Assembly: GCF_001039045.1 (NCBI RefSeq)
Contig: NZ_LFEE01000033.1
Location: 20,437-55,790 of the forward strand
DNA from: Lactiplantibacillus herbarum
GTDB lineage: Bacteria > Bacillota > Bacilli > Lactobacillales > Lactobacillaceae
Length of the DNA stretch: 35,354 bases
Direction of reading: 5' to 3'
Both the position numbers and the translations under genes were made by a program. This document shows positions 26,987 to 35,329 of this stretch, piece by piece. Each line of letters begins with the position of its first letter. Position 1 is the stretch's first letter. The notes under the pieces were generated by a model. The model saw only the letters and a program-made list of their open reading frames with translations, was not told the DNA's origin and made no database searches.

Positions 26987-27961
26987 TTAAGAATTCGCCG
27001 TCGCTACAAACCGTGAAAGTTCATCCGTCGACATGCCAGCACTGAGGCCAACTAATAATTTAATACGAGCTTTTTGCCCATTGAGTCCCTGACAGAAGAT
27101 GACACCCATCTGCTTCAGCTGAACACCGCCACCTTCATAGGCGTAAACATCTTGCGCAATTCCATTAAAACACCGTGAAACTAAGACAATCGGAATGTTC
27201 ATATCAAGTAACTTCTGTACGGCAGGTAACGTTGCTGGTGGTAAGTTCCCGGCACCCAACGCTTCGATAACCACGCCATGCGTGGTTGGCTGTGCAATCG
27301 CGTCAAATAATTCAGGTCCCATCCCCGCGTAAGCCTTGATCAAAAAGACGTTGTCGGTAACATTTTGAATGTGGCAAACCGTTGACCGCAACAAGGTTTC
27401 AAAGAAGATAACACCCTTGTTAGCAACTAAGCCAATGGGTCCAAACGTCGGTGTCCGGAACGTTGCCACATTTGTCGTGTGCGTTTTCGTCACGTAGCGG
27501 GCTGAATGAATTTCATCGTTCATAACTACCAAGACACCCTTATCTGCGGCATCCGATGAACTAGCCGTTTGGATCGCCGTTTCCAAGTTATGCAACCCGT
27601 CAGAACCAATCTCATTAGCAGAACGCATCGCCCCGGTAATCACAACAGCTAATTCATTAGGCAACGTGAGGTCCAAAAAATAAGCCGTTTCTTCAAGCGT
27701 ATCGGTACCATGAGTGACGACAACCCCGTCAACCCCTTCGTGGGCCGCTTTGTCGATTCGTTGCTTCAGTTGCAACATATGCGCTGGCGTGATGTGTGGT
27801 GACGGTACGTTAAAGACGTCTTCCGTCGTTAATTCAATATCGGCCCCAAACGAACTTTGATAATTATCGAGCGGATTTTCCGCACCCGGAGTCACATTAC
27901 CAGCTTCATCCGCTGACATCGCAATCGTCCCACCAGTATGTAACACTAAAATCTTTTTCAC
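26987..27961 (-). CDS. Type I L-asparaginase
   Basis: Hydrolyses asparagine to aspartate and ammonia in the cytoplasm. The 324 residues show the two threonine motifs: T-G-G-T-I-A with Thr12, and VTHGTDTLEE with Thr86 and Asp87. YVTKTHT carries the catalytic Lys. No signal peptide. The start is GTG 27961, seven bases after AGGAGG. It is monocistronic. Type I (AnsA-like) is the best fit by length and lack of a leader; the family alone does not exclude glutaminase side activity. Confidence 0.9.
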   Translation of the reverse strand: MKKILVLHTGGTIAMSADEAGNVTPGAENPLDNYQSSFGADIELTTEDVFNVPSPHITPAHMLQLKQRIDKAAHEGVDGVVVTHGTDTLEETAYFLDLTLPNELAVVITGAMRSANEIGSDGLHNLETAIQTASSSDAADKGVLVVMNDEIHSARYVTKTHTTNVATFRTPTFGPIGLVANKGVIFFETLLRSTVCHIQNVTDNVFLIKAYAGMGPELFDAIAQPTTHGVVIEALGAGNLPPATLPAVQKLLDMNIPIVLVSRCFNGIAQDVYAYEGGGVQLKQMGVIFCQGLNGQKARIKLLVGLSAGMSTDELSRFVATANS

Positions 27962-28170
27962 AACGTGTCCTCCTCATGTCTTGTTCTATCTAATCTCAGT
28001 AATGGTAATTTTAGGCTAGCCACAGATAGATTGCAATCCTAATTCAACTTCTGCCACGTAACATTAACCCCACGTTAATAATCCGTGGGACAGCAACTAA
28101 TCTGGGCGACTCCTTACACCGTAAAATTTACTACGTGTAGTGTTTAAACTCCTATAAACAACACTTATTC

Positions 28171-28247
28171 CGCCTACCGGGGCGTCCTGACAATATTGGA
28201 ACGTGGTGGGCATAACTGAACATTGTTAGGACGCCCCTCACGGCTGG
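28171..28247 (-). repeat. Family 1 structured repeat, short internally deleted copy C
   Basis: Read on the minus strand this 77-bp stretch equals the left 34 bp of copy A joined to its right 30 bp, with both terminal inverted repeats (GCGTCCT...CAAT) kept and about 90 bp of the middle missing. Its outer end CCCCGGTAGGCGG matches the right end of copy B. It therefore defines the true right boundary of the family. Confidence 0.75.
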
Positions 28248-28462
28248 ATAGCATTCGAAGACAAATATATACGTACCTAACTTTGAGCCGACTACTCGTA
28301 ATTACTAAATTCATCTAAAAAGTAACAACTCAGTTAAATGGGATCCCAACTAAAAATTTACTGACCTTTATTGAACAAACTGTCAGCTGACTTTGGCTTG
28401 AGATAACGATCAATCCAACTAAATATCAGGTAAAACACAATTAACATTTCAAAATCCACCTT

Positions 28463-28628
28463 GGCCGTGAGGGGTAGTCTGACAATGCTCAGGCATGAAA
28501 TTACACTTAGCTGAGTGGTTTGCTCAGGTTAGTGTAAGGCCGAGTTTTGAGATTACAAGTGGGAGGCTTGTGAGCTCAAAACCGTGCCCATGGCGTTCCA
28601 GCGTTGACAGACTGCCCCGGTAGGCGGA
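28463..28628 (+). repeat. Family 1 structured intergenic repeat, copy B
   Basis: Full-length copy. The outer arms GGGGTAGTCTGACAATG (28471-28487) and CGTTGACAGACTGCCCC (28602-28618) pair at 14 of 17 positions. Hairpin 1 is TTACACTTAGCTGAG (28501-28515) with 28523-28537; hairpin 2 is GTTTTGAG (28544-28551) with CTCAAAAC (28575-28582). The arms differ from copy A in sequence but keep pairing. The rest of the 27962-28973 gap is AT-rich and holds only copy C, the AACTAAC repeats and the ABC operon promoter; I see no gene in it. Confidence 0.75.
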
Positions 28629-28765
28629 TACAACCGCACGTATCGCATCATGTATATCTATCTAATCATTAATTACAACTCCGATACCTCATCTGATTGT
28701 TCCCTATCAGATTTTCGACAGACCTAGTTATAAGTCTAATTTCAATGACTTAATTTTCCTGTAGT

Positions 28766-28950
28766 AACTAACCTAATCAACCACACTAACTAACCAAACA
28801 ATCATTCTAAAAAATTCATCACCACTACAAATTACTGTTAAATCAACGTTTATAGATCCAACAAGCCAAAAGATACAAATAACAATTGACAATTCAGACG
28901 CTAGCTTTTATAGTTAGTTACATAAGCAACTAACTAGTTAACGAACTAAC
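28766..28950 (+). repeat. AACTAAC repeats in the leader of the ABC operon
   Basis: The word AACTAAC or CTAACTAAC recurs at 28766-28772, 28786-28794, 28928-28934 and 28944-28950, and once inverted at 28913-28919. The cluster surrounds the operon promoter and could be half-sites for a regulator. Confidence 0.45.
28886..28936 (+). promoter_or_regulatory. ABC operon promoter with overlapping dyad operator
   Basis: TTGACA (28886-28891) and TATAGT (28909-28914) are 17 bp apart, a near-consensus promoter. TAGTTAGTT (28911-28919) and AACTAACTA (28928-28936) form a perfect 9-bp dyad with an 8-bp spacer that overlaps the -10 box and the start point. This is the expected place for a repressor, most simply the GntR-family protein encoded in the same operon. 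Confidence 0.65.
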
Positions 28951-28973
28951 AACCACAAAGGGGAATTTTTAAA

Positions 28974-29732
28974 ATGACAACCACACCAATTATGACCGTC
29001 ACTGACCTGCATAAAACGTATGGTAAGGCAGGCAGCAAGCAGTATGAAGCACTCAAGGGTATCGACTTTGATGTTCAACCGGGAGAATTCGTTGGCATCA
29101 TGGGCGCTTCTGGGTCCGGGAAGACCACGTTACTTAACATGCTCGCAACGCTAGATCAACCAACCAGCGGTGAAGTAACCATTCACCAGCAACCGATTAC
29201 TCACCTCAAAGGAAATCAATTAGCTGATTTCAGGGCTAAAGAGATCGGCTTCATCTTTCAAGATTTCAACTTACTGGAAACGATGACTGCGTTTGAAAAT
29301 ATCGCGTTACCACTCTCATTGCAAAACACACCGGCTAAACAGATCAAAACTGCCGTTGAAAACATTGCCCAACAGTTAGGCATTCAGGAATTCCTAACCA
29401 ACTATCCGAATGAATTATCTGGGGGCCAAAAACAACGGGTTGCCGCAGCACGGGCTTTGATCAATGATCCAGCTATTCTGTTCGGTGACGAACCCACCGG
29501 TGCCTTGGATTCAAAGTCAGCGCGCGAATTACTCGACTTGTTCACCAAGATCAATCAGGAGCAGGCTGTTTCAATCCTGCTCGTCACCCACGATCCATTC
29601 TCTGCCAGTTTCTGCCAACGCATTCTATTCATTAAAGACGGCCAGATTGGACAAGAACTACAACGTGGTGACCTTGACCGCAGCGATTTCTATCAACAAG
29701 TTCTTGATACGCTCGGGACGTTCGAACAGTAA
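28974..29732 (+). CDS. BceA-like ABC transporter ATPase
   Basis: The 252-residue ATPase of a MacB/BceA-type transporter, which in relatives frees the cell wall from peptide antibiotics such as bacitracin or nisin. Motifs: Walker A GASGSGKTT at 44-52, Q-loop FIFQDFNLL at 93-101, signature LSGGQ at 148-152, Walker B ILFGDE ending at 173, and an H-loop in LLVTHD. ATG 28974 follows AAAGGGG. It is first in a six-gene operon and 27 bp before its permease. No BceRS-type two-component genes are adjacent, unlike many Bce systems. Confidence 0.92.
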   Translation: MTTTPIMTVTDLHKTYGKAGSKQYEALKGIDFDVQPGEFVGIMGASGSGKTTLLNMLATLDQPTSGEVTIHQQPITHLKGNQLADFRAKEIGFIFQDFNLLETMTAFENIALPLSLQNTPAKQIKTAVENIAQQLGIQEFLTNYPNELSGGQKQRVAAARALINDPAILFGDEPTGALDSKSARELLDLFTKINQEQAVSILLVTHDPFSASFCQRILFIKDGQIGQELQRGDLDRSDFYQQVLDTLGTFEQ

Positions 29733-29759
29733 TTTGACGCAATCAAAAGGAGTACAACC

Positions 29760-31541
29760 ATGTTAACTAAACTTGCAATGACCGGGTTCAAACACCGCTG
29801 GCGCGACTACCTCGTCCTTTTCTCCGGTTTAATTATGTCCAGCGCCATCTTCTACATGTTCGAAGCCTTAGCCACTAACCACGATTTCTTAAAACAGAAT
29901 ACTGGCATCAGCATGATTGGGATGATTTTCCAATTTGGATCCGTCCTATTAACCATTATTACGCTAGTCTATATCAGCTATGCCAATTCGTTTTTGCTCA
30001 GTATGCGTAAACGCGATTACGGACTCTTCATGTTAGTCGGTGCCCGCAAGAGTAAGATTGGCCAATTAATCTGGCTTGAAACGCTCTTAGTCGGTATCTC
30101 CGCTACTCTGATTGGTATTATTTTAGGAACCGCCTTAACCGCCGGCATTAGCCAAATTTTGATCAACAGCTTAGGGCTTGAATTGCACCATCTGGCAGCT
30201 TGGTACTTCCCAGCAGCTGCCGTGACTTTACTGCTCTACGTTGGTTTATTCTTAGTCGCCGGCCTCTTTAACTTGATTGCTTTAACCAAAACCCCAGCTT
30301 TAAAATTATTACACAGTAATGACCAACCCAACCGGCCACAGATCAAGCCAGCTCGCCAGTTAATTGAAATTATTGTTGGCTTAATCTCAATTGCCATTGG
30401 CTACTGGTCGATGGGTCACCTAAAACAATTACAATTAATGGGGATCGGTATCGCCCTTGTCACTATCGTTTTGGGAACTTACCTACTATTCAATGCAATC
30501 TTCGTCTGGTTAATGATTGCACTCAAACGTTTACCAGTCGCCAACCGCGGATTAAACGGATTTACGTTGTCACAACTCAGTTTCCGCATCCGTAATTACA
30601 CGAAGATGCTCTCAATCGTTGCTATGCTCTTCGCCTTGGCTTTAGGTGCAATTACGGTTGGGATGGGCTTCCACAGTCAAATTCCATTGATGACTAATTC
30701 GAACAACGCGTATGACTTAGGACTAGTTAACACCACCAAGTCTGAACAACAACAAATCGCTGCTTTAAAGCCTAAGACCAACATTACTTATCACTTTAAG
30801 GCGGATAAAAAAACCGTTTATTACCAAGCAAGTGAATTCAATCAGCACCCATTCACCACGATTGAGGTCCAAGACAAAGCGCAGTTATCATACAAAACGG
30901 TGCATAACAACGCAGCACAGATTAAAAAATCAGGATTCAATTACCAATTAATGCAACTTCAAAGTGGCTCGATGGAAGCTGGAACACCCGTCTTCCTATC
31001 ATCAGCTGCTTACCAAAAACTAGCACAACCTGAACAGCGTCTGACCATTTTCACAACTAATGACGTTGTCCAACATCGCGCTGCCTTGAAGCGCCTTGCT
31101 AAAGCCCATTTTCACACGACCGATGTCACCAATTTCGGTGGCCGGTATGCTTCCTACGTCATGGTCAACAGCATGTACTCCGGCCTTGAATTCATGGGTA
31201 TGTTCTTGGGTATCGCCTTCTTAGCCATGCTTGCAAGTTGCTTAATGTTCAAGATTCTCTCTGGCGCGGACGCTGACAAACACCGTTACGCCATGCTTGC
31301 CAAAATTGGGACTACTAAGCATCAACTACGCAGTGCTATTGATAAAGAAATCGCCGTACTCTTCATTCTGCCCGGCATCGTTGGCATCGTTCACGTCCTA
31401 TTCGGGCTACAGATGTTCAAAATAATTATGATTACATCACCATACACGGGGATCTGGCTACCATTTCTTATTTTCGCCGTTTTATACCTTTTATACTATC
31501 TAATTACGGTTAACATTTATCGTCGGATCGTCTTACAATAA
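29760..31541 (+). CDS. BceB-like ABC transporter permease (FtsX domain)
   Basis: A 593-residue permease with about ten membrane helices: roughly 18-38, 57-78, 104-130, 150-178, 203-220, 228-258, 283-305, then an extracellular domain of about 185 residues (306-490), then 493-515, 540-560 and 565-590. This is the BceB arrangement, though the external domain is somewhat small. The cytoplasmic loop SMRKRDYGLFMLVGARKSKIG is the FtsX coupling region. ATG 29760 follows AAGGAG. It partners the preceding ATPase; likely substrate a peptide antibiotic or envelope stress ligand, by family. Confidence 0.9.
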   Translation: MLTKLAMTGFKHRWRDYLVLFSGLIMSSAIFYMFEALATNHDFLKQNTGISMIGMIFQFGSVLLTIITLVYISYANSFLLSMRKRDYGLFMLVGARKSKIGQLIWLETLLVGISATLIGIILGTALTAGISQILINSLGLELHHLAAWYFPAAAVTLLLYVGLFLVAGLFNLIALTKTPALKLLHSNDQPNRPQIKPARQLIEIIVGLISIAIGYWSMGHLKQLQLMGIGIALVTIVLGTYLLFNAIFVWLMIALKRLPVANRGLNGFTLSQLSFRIRNYTKMLSIVAMLFALALGAITVGMGFHSQIPLMTNSNNAYDLGLVNTTKSEQQQIAALKPKTNITYHFKADKKTVYYQASEFNQHPFTTIEVQDKAQLSYKTVHNNAAQIKKSGFNYQLMQLQSGSMEAGTPVFLSSAAYQKLAQPEQRLTIFTTNDVVQHRAALKRLAKAHFHTTDVTNFGGRYASYVMVNSMYSGLEFMGMFLGIAFLAMLASCLMFKILSGADADKHRYAMLAKIGTTKHQLRSAIDKEIAVLFILPGIVGIVHVLFGLQMFKIIMITSPYTGIWLPFLIFAVLYLLYYLITVNIYRRIVLQ

Positions 31542-31563
31542 CCTTTTAGGGGAGGGAACAATC

Positions 31564-31839
31564 ATGGTATACTTTGGATTAGTCGCTTTATTAATCGTTA
31601 TTACACCACTACACCGTTACGTTCTTGCCAACCGTCGTCAATTTTGGTTAGGTACTTTAATGCCACTCGTTTGGCTGGGTGCCAACTTGGGATTAGCCAC
31701 TCAGATTGTCTTCGAACATCAAGATACGCTCTTAGCTGTCCTTGGCGCCCTCCTCCTATTATCTAGTTGGATTGCCGCTCGCATTGATCGCACGGAACGA
31801 CAACTACAACGGTCGCACCGTCAAGTTACGATGAAATAG
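31564..31839 (+). CDS. Small membrane protein of the ABC operon
   Basis: A 91-residue protein with three predicted membrane helices (about 2-20, 28-47, 56-71) and a basic C-terminal tail. I do not recognise a family. ATG 31564 follows AGGGGAGGG. It lies 22 bp after the BceB-like gene and 28 bp before the regulator, so it is part of the operon, perhaps as a transporter accessory. Confidence 0.75.
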   Translation: MVYFGLVALLIVITPLHRYVLANRRQFWLGTLMPLVWLGANLGLATQIVFEHQDTLLAVLGALLLLSSWIAARIDRTERQLQRSHRQVTMK

Positions 31840-31867
31840 GGTCCATCACTGCAATGAGGTGAAAAGA

Positions 31868-32239
31868 ATGCAGTTTAATTTTAATAGTACGGAACCAATC
31901 TACTTGCAAGTTGCCGACCAGATTGAAGAAGCCATCTTTACGGAAACCTTCGCAGAGGGCGAACAGATTCCTTCGACAACCGAGATTTCTAAAGAATTCC
32001 ACATTAACCCCGCAACTGTCTTAAAGGGTATGAACATCCTCGTCGACAATCAACTGATTGAAAAACGCCGCGGGGTTGGGATGTTCGTCATTGCCAGCGC
32101 ACAGAGTCGTATCGTTGCCAAACGGCGCGATCAATTCTATACGGATTACGTCAAAAAACTGGTCAGTGAAGCTCGGAAACTTCACATTACACAGGCCGAA
32201 TTAGCACAATTAATCGAACGGGGGTTTTCGGAATCATGA
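31868..32239 (+). CDS. GntR-family regulator, YtrA subfamily
   Basis: A 123-residue short GntR protein: N-terminal winged helix (EPIYLQVADQIEEAI, GEQIPSTTEISKEFHINPATV, KRRGVGMFV) and a C-terminal dimerisation segment of about 45 residues, the YtrA layout. Such repressors control ABC operons that respond to cell-wall antibiotics. I use ATG 31868, six bases after GAGGTG, instead of the GTG nine bases earlier, which lies inside the ribosome binding site. Its stop overlaps the next ATPase start (ATGA). It probably binds the dyad at 28911-28936. Confidence 0.88.
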   Translation: MQFNFNSTEPIYLQVADQIEEAIFTETFAEGEQIPSTTEISKEFHINPATVLKGMNILVDNQLIEKRRGVGMFVIASAQSRIVAKRRDQFYTDYVKKLVSEARKLHITQAELAQLIERGFSES

Positions 32240-33114
32240 GTATTCAAGTTCAGGCTATCCAGCATGCCTTTCACGGTCAGACCGTTTTGGATGACCTTAA
32301 TCTAACTATCGAACCGAATAAAATCTACGGCTTACTTGGCCGTAACGGTGCTGGTAAGAGTACCCTACTTAATATTATTAGTAGCCGTATCTTTGCCAAC
32401 AGTGGGTCCGTCACTATGGATGACCAACCAATGCAAGACAACGATTCAACACTGGGTAAGCTTTATCTCATGAGCGAAGTTAATCTCTATTCCGAACGCA
32501 GTCGTATTAAACAACTATTCCACACGACCGCCCTCTTCTACGGCGACTTTGACTTTGCATACGCAGCTAAGTTAGCCGACAGCTTTGGTTTAGATACCAA
32601 CGCCCGCTTCGGCAAGCTATCAACAGGGTACCGCACAATTTGTAAATTGATCATCGCGCTCTGTGTACCCGCCGACTATATTTTCCTAGACGAACCCGTC
32701 TTAGGTCTGGATGCCAACCATCGTGAGTTGTTTTACCAAGAATTGATTGAAACTTACAGTGACAATCCACGGACGTTTGTCATCTCAACCCACTTGATTG
32801 AAGAAGTCGCCAACTTGATCGAACACGTCTTTGTCTTAGACGAGCATCGTTTAACTCTTGACGGTGACGTCTCCGATATCTTGACTCAAGCCTACACGAT
32901 TACGGGTCCCGCAACGGACGTGATTGCTTATACACAGGGACTTAACGTCATCGGTGAAGACCATCTGGGTGGCATCACGGCGCACTATGTCTATGGTTCG
33001 CTCAACGATGATCGACCATTACCAGATACGGTTACCGTTGAGCACTTAGACTTGCAAAAGCTATTCGTTAACTTAACGAATACAAAGAAGGAGGCCGCCA
33101 CCCATGTCAACTAA
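32236..33114 (+). CDS. ABC transporter ATPase (YtrB-like)
   Basis: A 292-residue ATPase paired with the following permease. Walker A GRNGAGKST is at 35-43, and Walker B YIFLDEPVLGLD at 148-159. The signature reads LSTGY (128-132) in place of LSGGQ, and the Q-loop region LYLMSEVNLYSE has no clear Gln; both are common in this exporter group. A 70-residue C-terminal extension follows the H-loop (VISTHLIEE). It overlaps the regulator stop by four bases and the permease start by eleven, indicating coupled translation. Confidence 0.9.
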   Translation: MSIQVQAIQHAFHGQTVLDDLNLTIEPNKIYGLLGRNGAGKSTLLNIISSRIFANSGSVTMDDQPMQDNDSTLGKLYLMSEVNLYSERSRIKQLFHTTALFYGDFDFAYAAKLADSFGLDTNARFGKLSTGYRTICKLIIALCVPADYIFLDEPVLGLDANHRELFYQELIETYSDNPRTFVISTHLIEEVANLIEHVFVLDEHRLTLDGDVSDILTQAYTITGPATDVIAYTQGLNVIGEDHLGGITAHYVYGSLNDDRPLPDTVTVEHLDLQKLFVNLTNTKKEAATHVN

Positions 33115-33913
33115 AGTTCGGACGACAACACGCTACTTGTTAACGGAACAATTGAAGTTATTGGGGTGGGCACTATTGGCCGTCGTGATGATTATGGTTA
33201 TTATTCCCCTACTGTTCTCACTAGTTACTGGTAATATTAGTAACTACTCATTCACAGGTAGTATCAGTAATCTAGCGCTTGGTGTTTTATTCTTCTTCTT
33301 TATCTTTATCATCGAGTCCCTGACTTATGATAACTTCAAACTACTGATTCAAAATGGTATCTCACGCCGCACTTATTGGCAGGCACGTGTCAATACGGTT
33401 GTTTTACTCAGTCTAATTGGAACCATACTCGCCTTTATTTACGCGTATGGTGTTCACGCTCCACTCAACCATCTCAGCAGTAACTCGATCTTATTAGACG
33501 CACTACACGGCCCTTACGTTTACTTTTTCGGTAACAATCTTGTTCTAGGTATACTTGTTGGTATGCTACTAACTTGGATTTTCTTCATCGGTACCGGCCT
33601 GACTGGGATGGCTTGTGGTAGTCTGTTAGCCTTATTCAGCAAATGGATTCAACGTCTACTCGTCATCGTCGTTCCCGTTCTAGGAGCTTTTCTACTCGGT
33701 TTCATGATCTCTGCCAGTGATCATCAGCAGACCAATTACAATTTTGACGGTTTAGTCACCGTATTCAAGTTTCTCTTTGGTTTCCCACTACACGGCAATC
33801 CAAAAATGGGCTACTTAAACCCAACCATGCCCGTCATCACAATGTTGATTGGTTGCGCCATTATGGGTGGCCTCGCCTACCTCTTCAATCGTAAACTCAA
33901 GATTAAGAATTAG
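33104..33913 (+). CDS. ABC-2-type transporter permease
   Basis: A 269-residue membrane protein with six predicted helices (about 16-39, 53-72, 95-118, 145-170, 178-200, 240-262), the usual ABC-2 permease form. The cytoplasmic stretch LLIQNGISRRTYWQARV between helices 2 and 3 is typical of the group. ATG 33104 follows AAGGAGG. It is the last gene of the operon and is followed by a strong terminator. Substrate unknown; lantibiotic or envelope stress export is the family guess. Confidence 0.85.
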   Translation: MSTKVRTTTRYLLTEQLKLLGWALLAVVMIMVIIPLLFSLVTGNISNYSFTGSISNLALGVLFFFFIFIIESLTYDNFKLLIQNGISRRTYWQARVNTVVLLSLIGTILAFIYAYGVHAPLNHLSSNSILLDALHGPYVYFFGNNLVLGILVGMLLTWIFFIGTGLTGMACGSLLALFSKWIQRLLVIVVPVLGAFLLGFMISASDHQQTNYNFDGLVTVFKFLFGFPLHGNPKMGYLNPTMPVITMLIGCAIMGGLAYLFNRKLKIKN

Positions 33914-33922
33914 GTTTAAAAC

Positions 33923-33974
33923 AAATAAGCAGGATCAAGATGCGCTAATAGCACATTTTGATCCTGCTTATTTT
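33923..33974. terminator. Strong terminator after the ABC operon, probably bidirectional
   Basis: AAATAAGCAGGATCAA pairs with TTGATCCTGCTTATTT, with further pairing (ATGCGC and GCACAT) toward a TAATA loop and T runs at the end. It lies between the convergent permease and stress protein genes. Confidence 0.92.
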
Positions 33975-34026
33975 AGTCTAGCTAGCAATAAATTCTGATA
34001 AATCAGCTACCGACTAATTTCAATAT

Positions 34027-34497
34027 CTATTTATCGATCTGCGTGTTCTGAAGATCCGTCTTGACCACAATGACGTCCGTCAGCGCATTTCGCTGCACAT
34101 ACGTCGTTACGGAACCTTCTAAGACCCGTTCCATCGCATTTAAGCCGGTTGATCCCATCATGATCAGATCATTGTGGTGATCACGAACAAAGTCTTGCGA
34201 AATAATCGGTTTGGGACTGCCCATGCGAATATGGAACGTCACGTCCGTAAAGCCTTCCTGCTTGAGCTTATCAACCGTTTCTTTGAGATACGTTTCGGAA
34301 TCTTGCACGAGTTGATACGTGATATCGCCATCCGCTAATCCAGCAAGATTATAGCCAAATTGACCGGGATCAACGACCGCCAGCATATCAATATGAGCAG
34401 CGTTACGCTTAGCAACCGCTACCGCCTTGTCGAGGGCAATCTCCGCCTGTTGTGAGCCATCCAATGGAACTAAAATATTCGTATATTCTTGTAACAT
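34027..34497 (-). CDS. Universal stress protein, UspA family
   Basis: A 156-residue ATP-binding Usp-fold protein linked to stress survival. It starts with NILVPLDGS and carries the nucleotide motif G-x2-G-x9-G-S at 115-129 (MGSTGLNAMERVLEGS). ATG 34497 follows AAAGGGTG. It is a single gene facing the ABC operon. The specific stress is unknown. Confidence 0.93.
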   Translation of the reverse strand: MLQEYTNILVPLDGSQQAEIALDKAVAVAKRNAAHIDMLAVVDPGQFGYNLAGLADGDITYQLVQDSETYLKETVDKLKQEGFTDVTFHIRMGSPKPIISQDFVRDHHNDLIMMGSTGLNAMERVLEGSVTTYVQRNALTDVIVVKTDLQNTQIDK

Positions 34498-34703
34498 TCA
34501 CGCCACACCCTTTCCTTCTACTTCCCTTATTCTACCATTATTTGTATTTGAATGCGGTATCATTTAATCCAACTACTGACCACTCGCATTCCCCACTTGC
34601 CAAAAAAACCAGCTCTAATATTTACACAAACTTTACAGCATCGCTATTCGATATTTACAACCAGCGCCTACAATTGGTTTTAATCACTGAGGGGGTGGGC
34701 TCA

Positions 34704-34937
34704 TTGCTTGCAAGAGTACAATCAGGATTAATCGCTAGTCAAACCATCGTCGTTAACCAAGACCTCACTTATCAATTACAACTAATCGGCTTGAATCATC
34801 GTCAGCCAGCCTTTCTAACTAGACTGACCGCCAAGACCTTACTGGGCACGCTAACCGTTAATCAAGACCATTTCACTGACCTGATAGCCGCGCGCAATGC
34901 GTACCAGGCCTACGCAACTGGTTTGGCACCATCATAA
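34704..34937 (+). CDS. Small hypothetical protein
   Basis: A 77-residue protein of unknown function, starting at TTG 34704 eight bases after AGGGGG (34690-34695). An in-frame GTG at 34695 is too close to that site, and the longer open frame upstream (from 34452) runs through the stress protein promoter area and lacks a ribosome binding site. No membrane segment; it contains two NQD words (VVNQDL, TVNQDHF) that may mark a short internal duplication. A terminator follows at 34975, which supports a real transcript. Confidence 0.5.
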   Translation: MLARVQSGLIASQTIVVNQDLTYQLQLIGLNHRQPAFLTRLTAKTLLGTLTVNQDHFTDLIAARNAYQAYATGLAPS

Positions 34938-34974
34938 TTTTAACTAGCCGTATCACTTTAAAATCAACTAATAC

Positions 34975-35005
34975 GAGTCTGGACAAAAACCAGGCTCATT
35001 TTTTT
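34975..35005 (+). terminator. Rho-independent terminator after the small hypothetical gene
   Basis: GAGTCTGG pairs with CCAGGCTC (one wobble) around ACAAAAA, followed by seven T after one A. Confidence 0.85.
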
Positions 35006-35019
35006 ATCTTCCAACTAAA

Positions 35020-35058
35020 AATACTCACTGTTAAACCATTGATTTAACAGTAAGTATT
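35020..35058. repeat. Long perfect-type hairpin ahead of the family 2 repeat
   Basis: AATACTCACTGTTAAA (35020-35035) pairs with TTTAACAGTAAGTATT (35043-35058) with one mismatch and a seven-base loop. There is no T run, so it is not a standard terminator. Its CATTGATTTAAC core and the AATTCACCG downstream (35083) recur at 4762 and 4811. Confidence 0.6.
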
Positions 35059-35140
35059 GGATGAAAATTAGTGTCAGTGCTTAATTCACCGCTCCATCAG
35101 AACTAAAGTTAACCACGACTATCGTAATTAACAACCAGTC

Positions 35141-35329
35141 TAGCCGGAGGTGGGTAGTATTAGCGGTGCTGTGAAGGTGGCGTTAACTCGGTGGTTCTTG
35201 ACGAGTTTACACCACGGACGTCCTTGGTTATTGGTGAAGTGTGCCAATGACCAAGACGAGGGCAAAGACCGCTTCTCAGGCTTGGCCCGGTCCCCACAGC
35301 TGAGCTAGTACAGACCACCGGAGACGAAA
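35141..35329. repeat. Family 2 structured intergenic repeat, copy 2
   Basis: Counterpart of 5067-5253. It shares TAGCCGGAGGTGGG at the left, GGTGCTGTGAA, the CACAGCTGAGCTAGTAC block and CACCGGAG at the right. Its three inner hairpins are 35177-35215, 35219-35258 and 35260-35288 (GGGCAAAG with CTTGGCCC). The middle parts differ strongly in bases from copy 1 but mostly remain paired. No gene is seen in 34938-35354 apart from the tail of the small gene's transcript. Confidence 0.75.

Noticed and set aside
27962-28973. Small genes in the 1-kb gap before the ABC operon
   Set aside because: Short frames only, none with a ribosome binding site and a plausible start; the content is repeats and promoter.
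34452-34703. Upstream extension of the small hypothetical gene
   Set aside because: It runs antisense through the stress protein start and promoter, has no ribosome binding site, and the TTG at 34704 has a good one.
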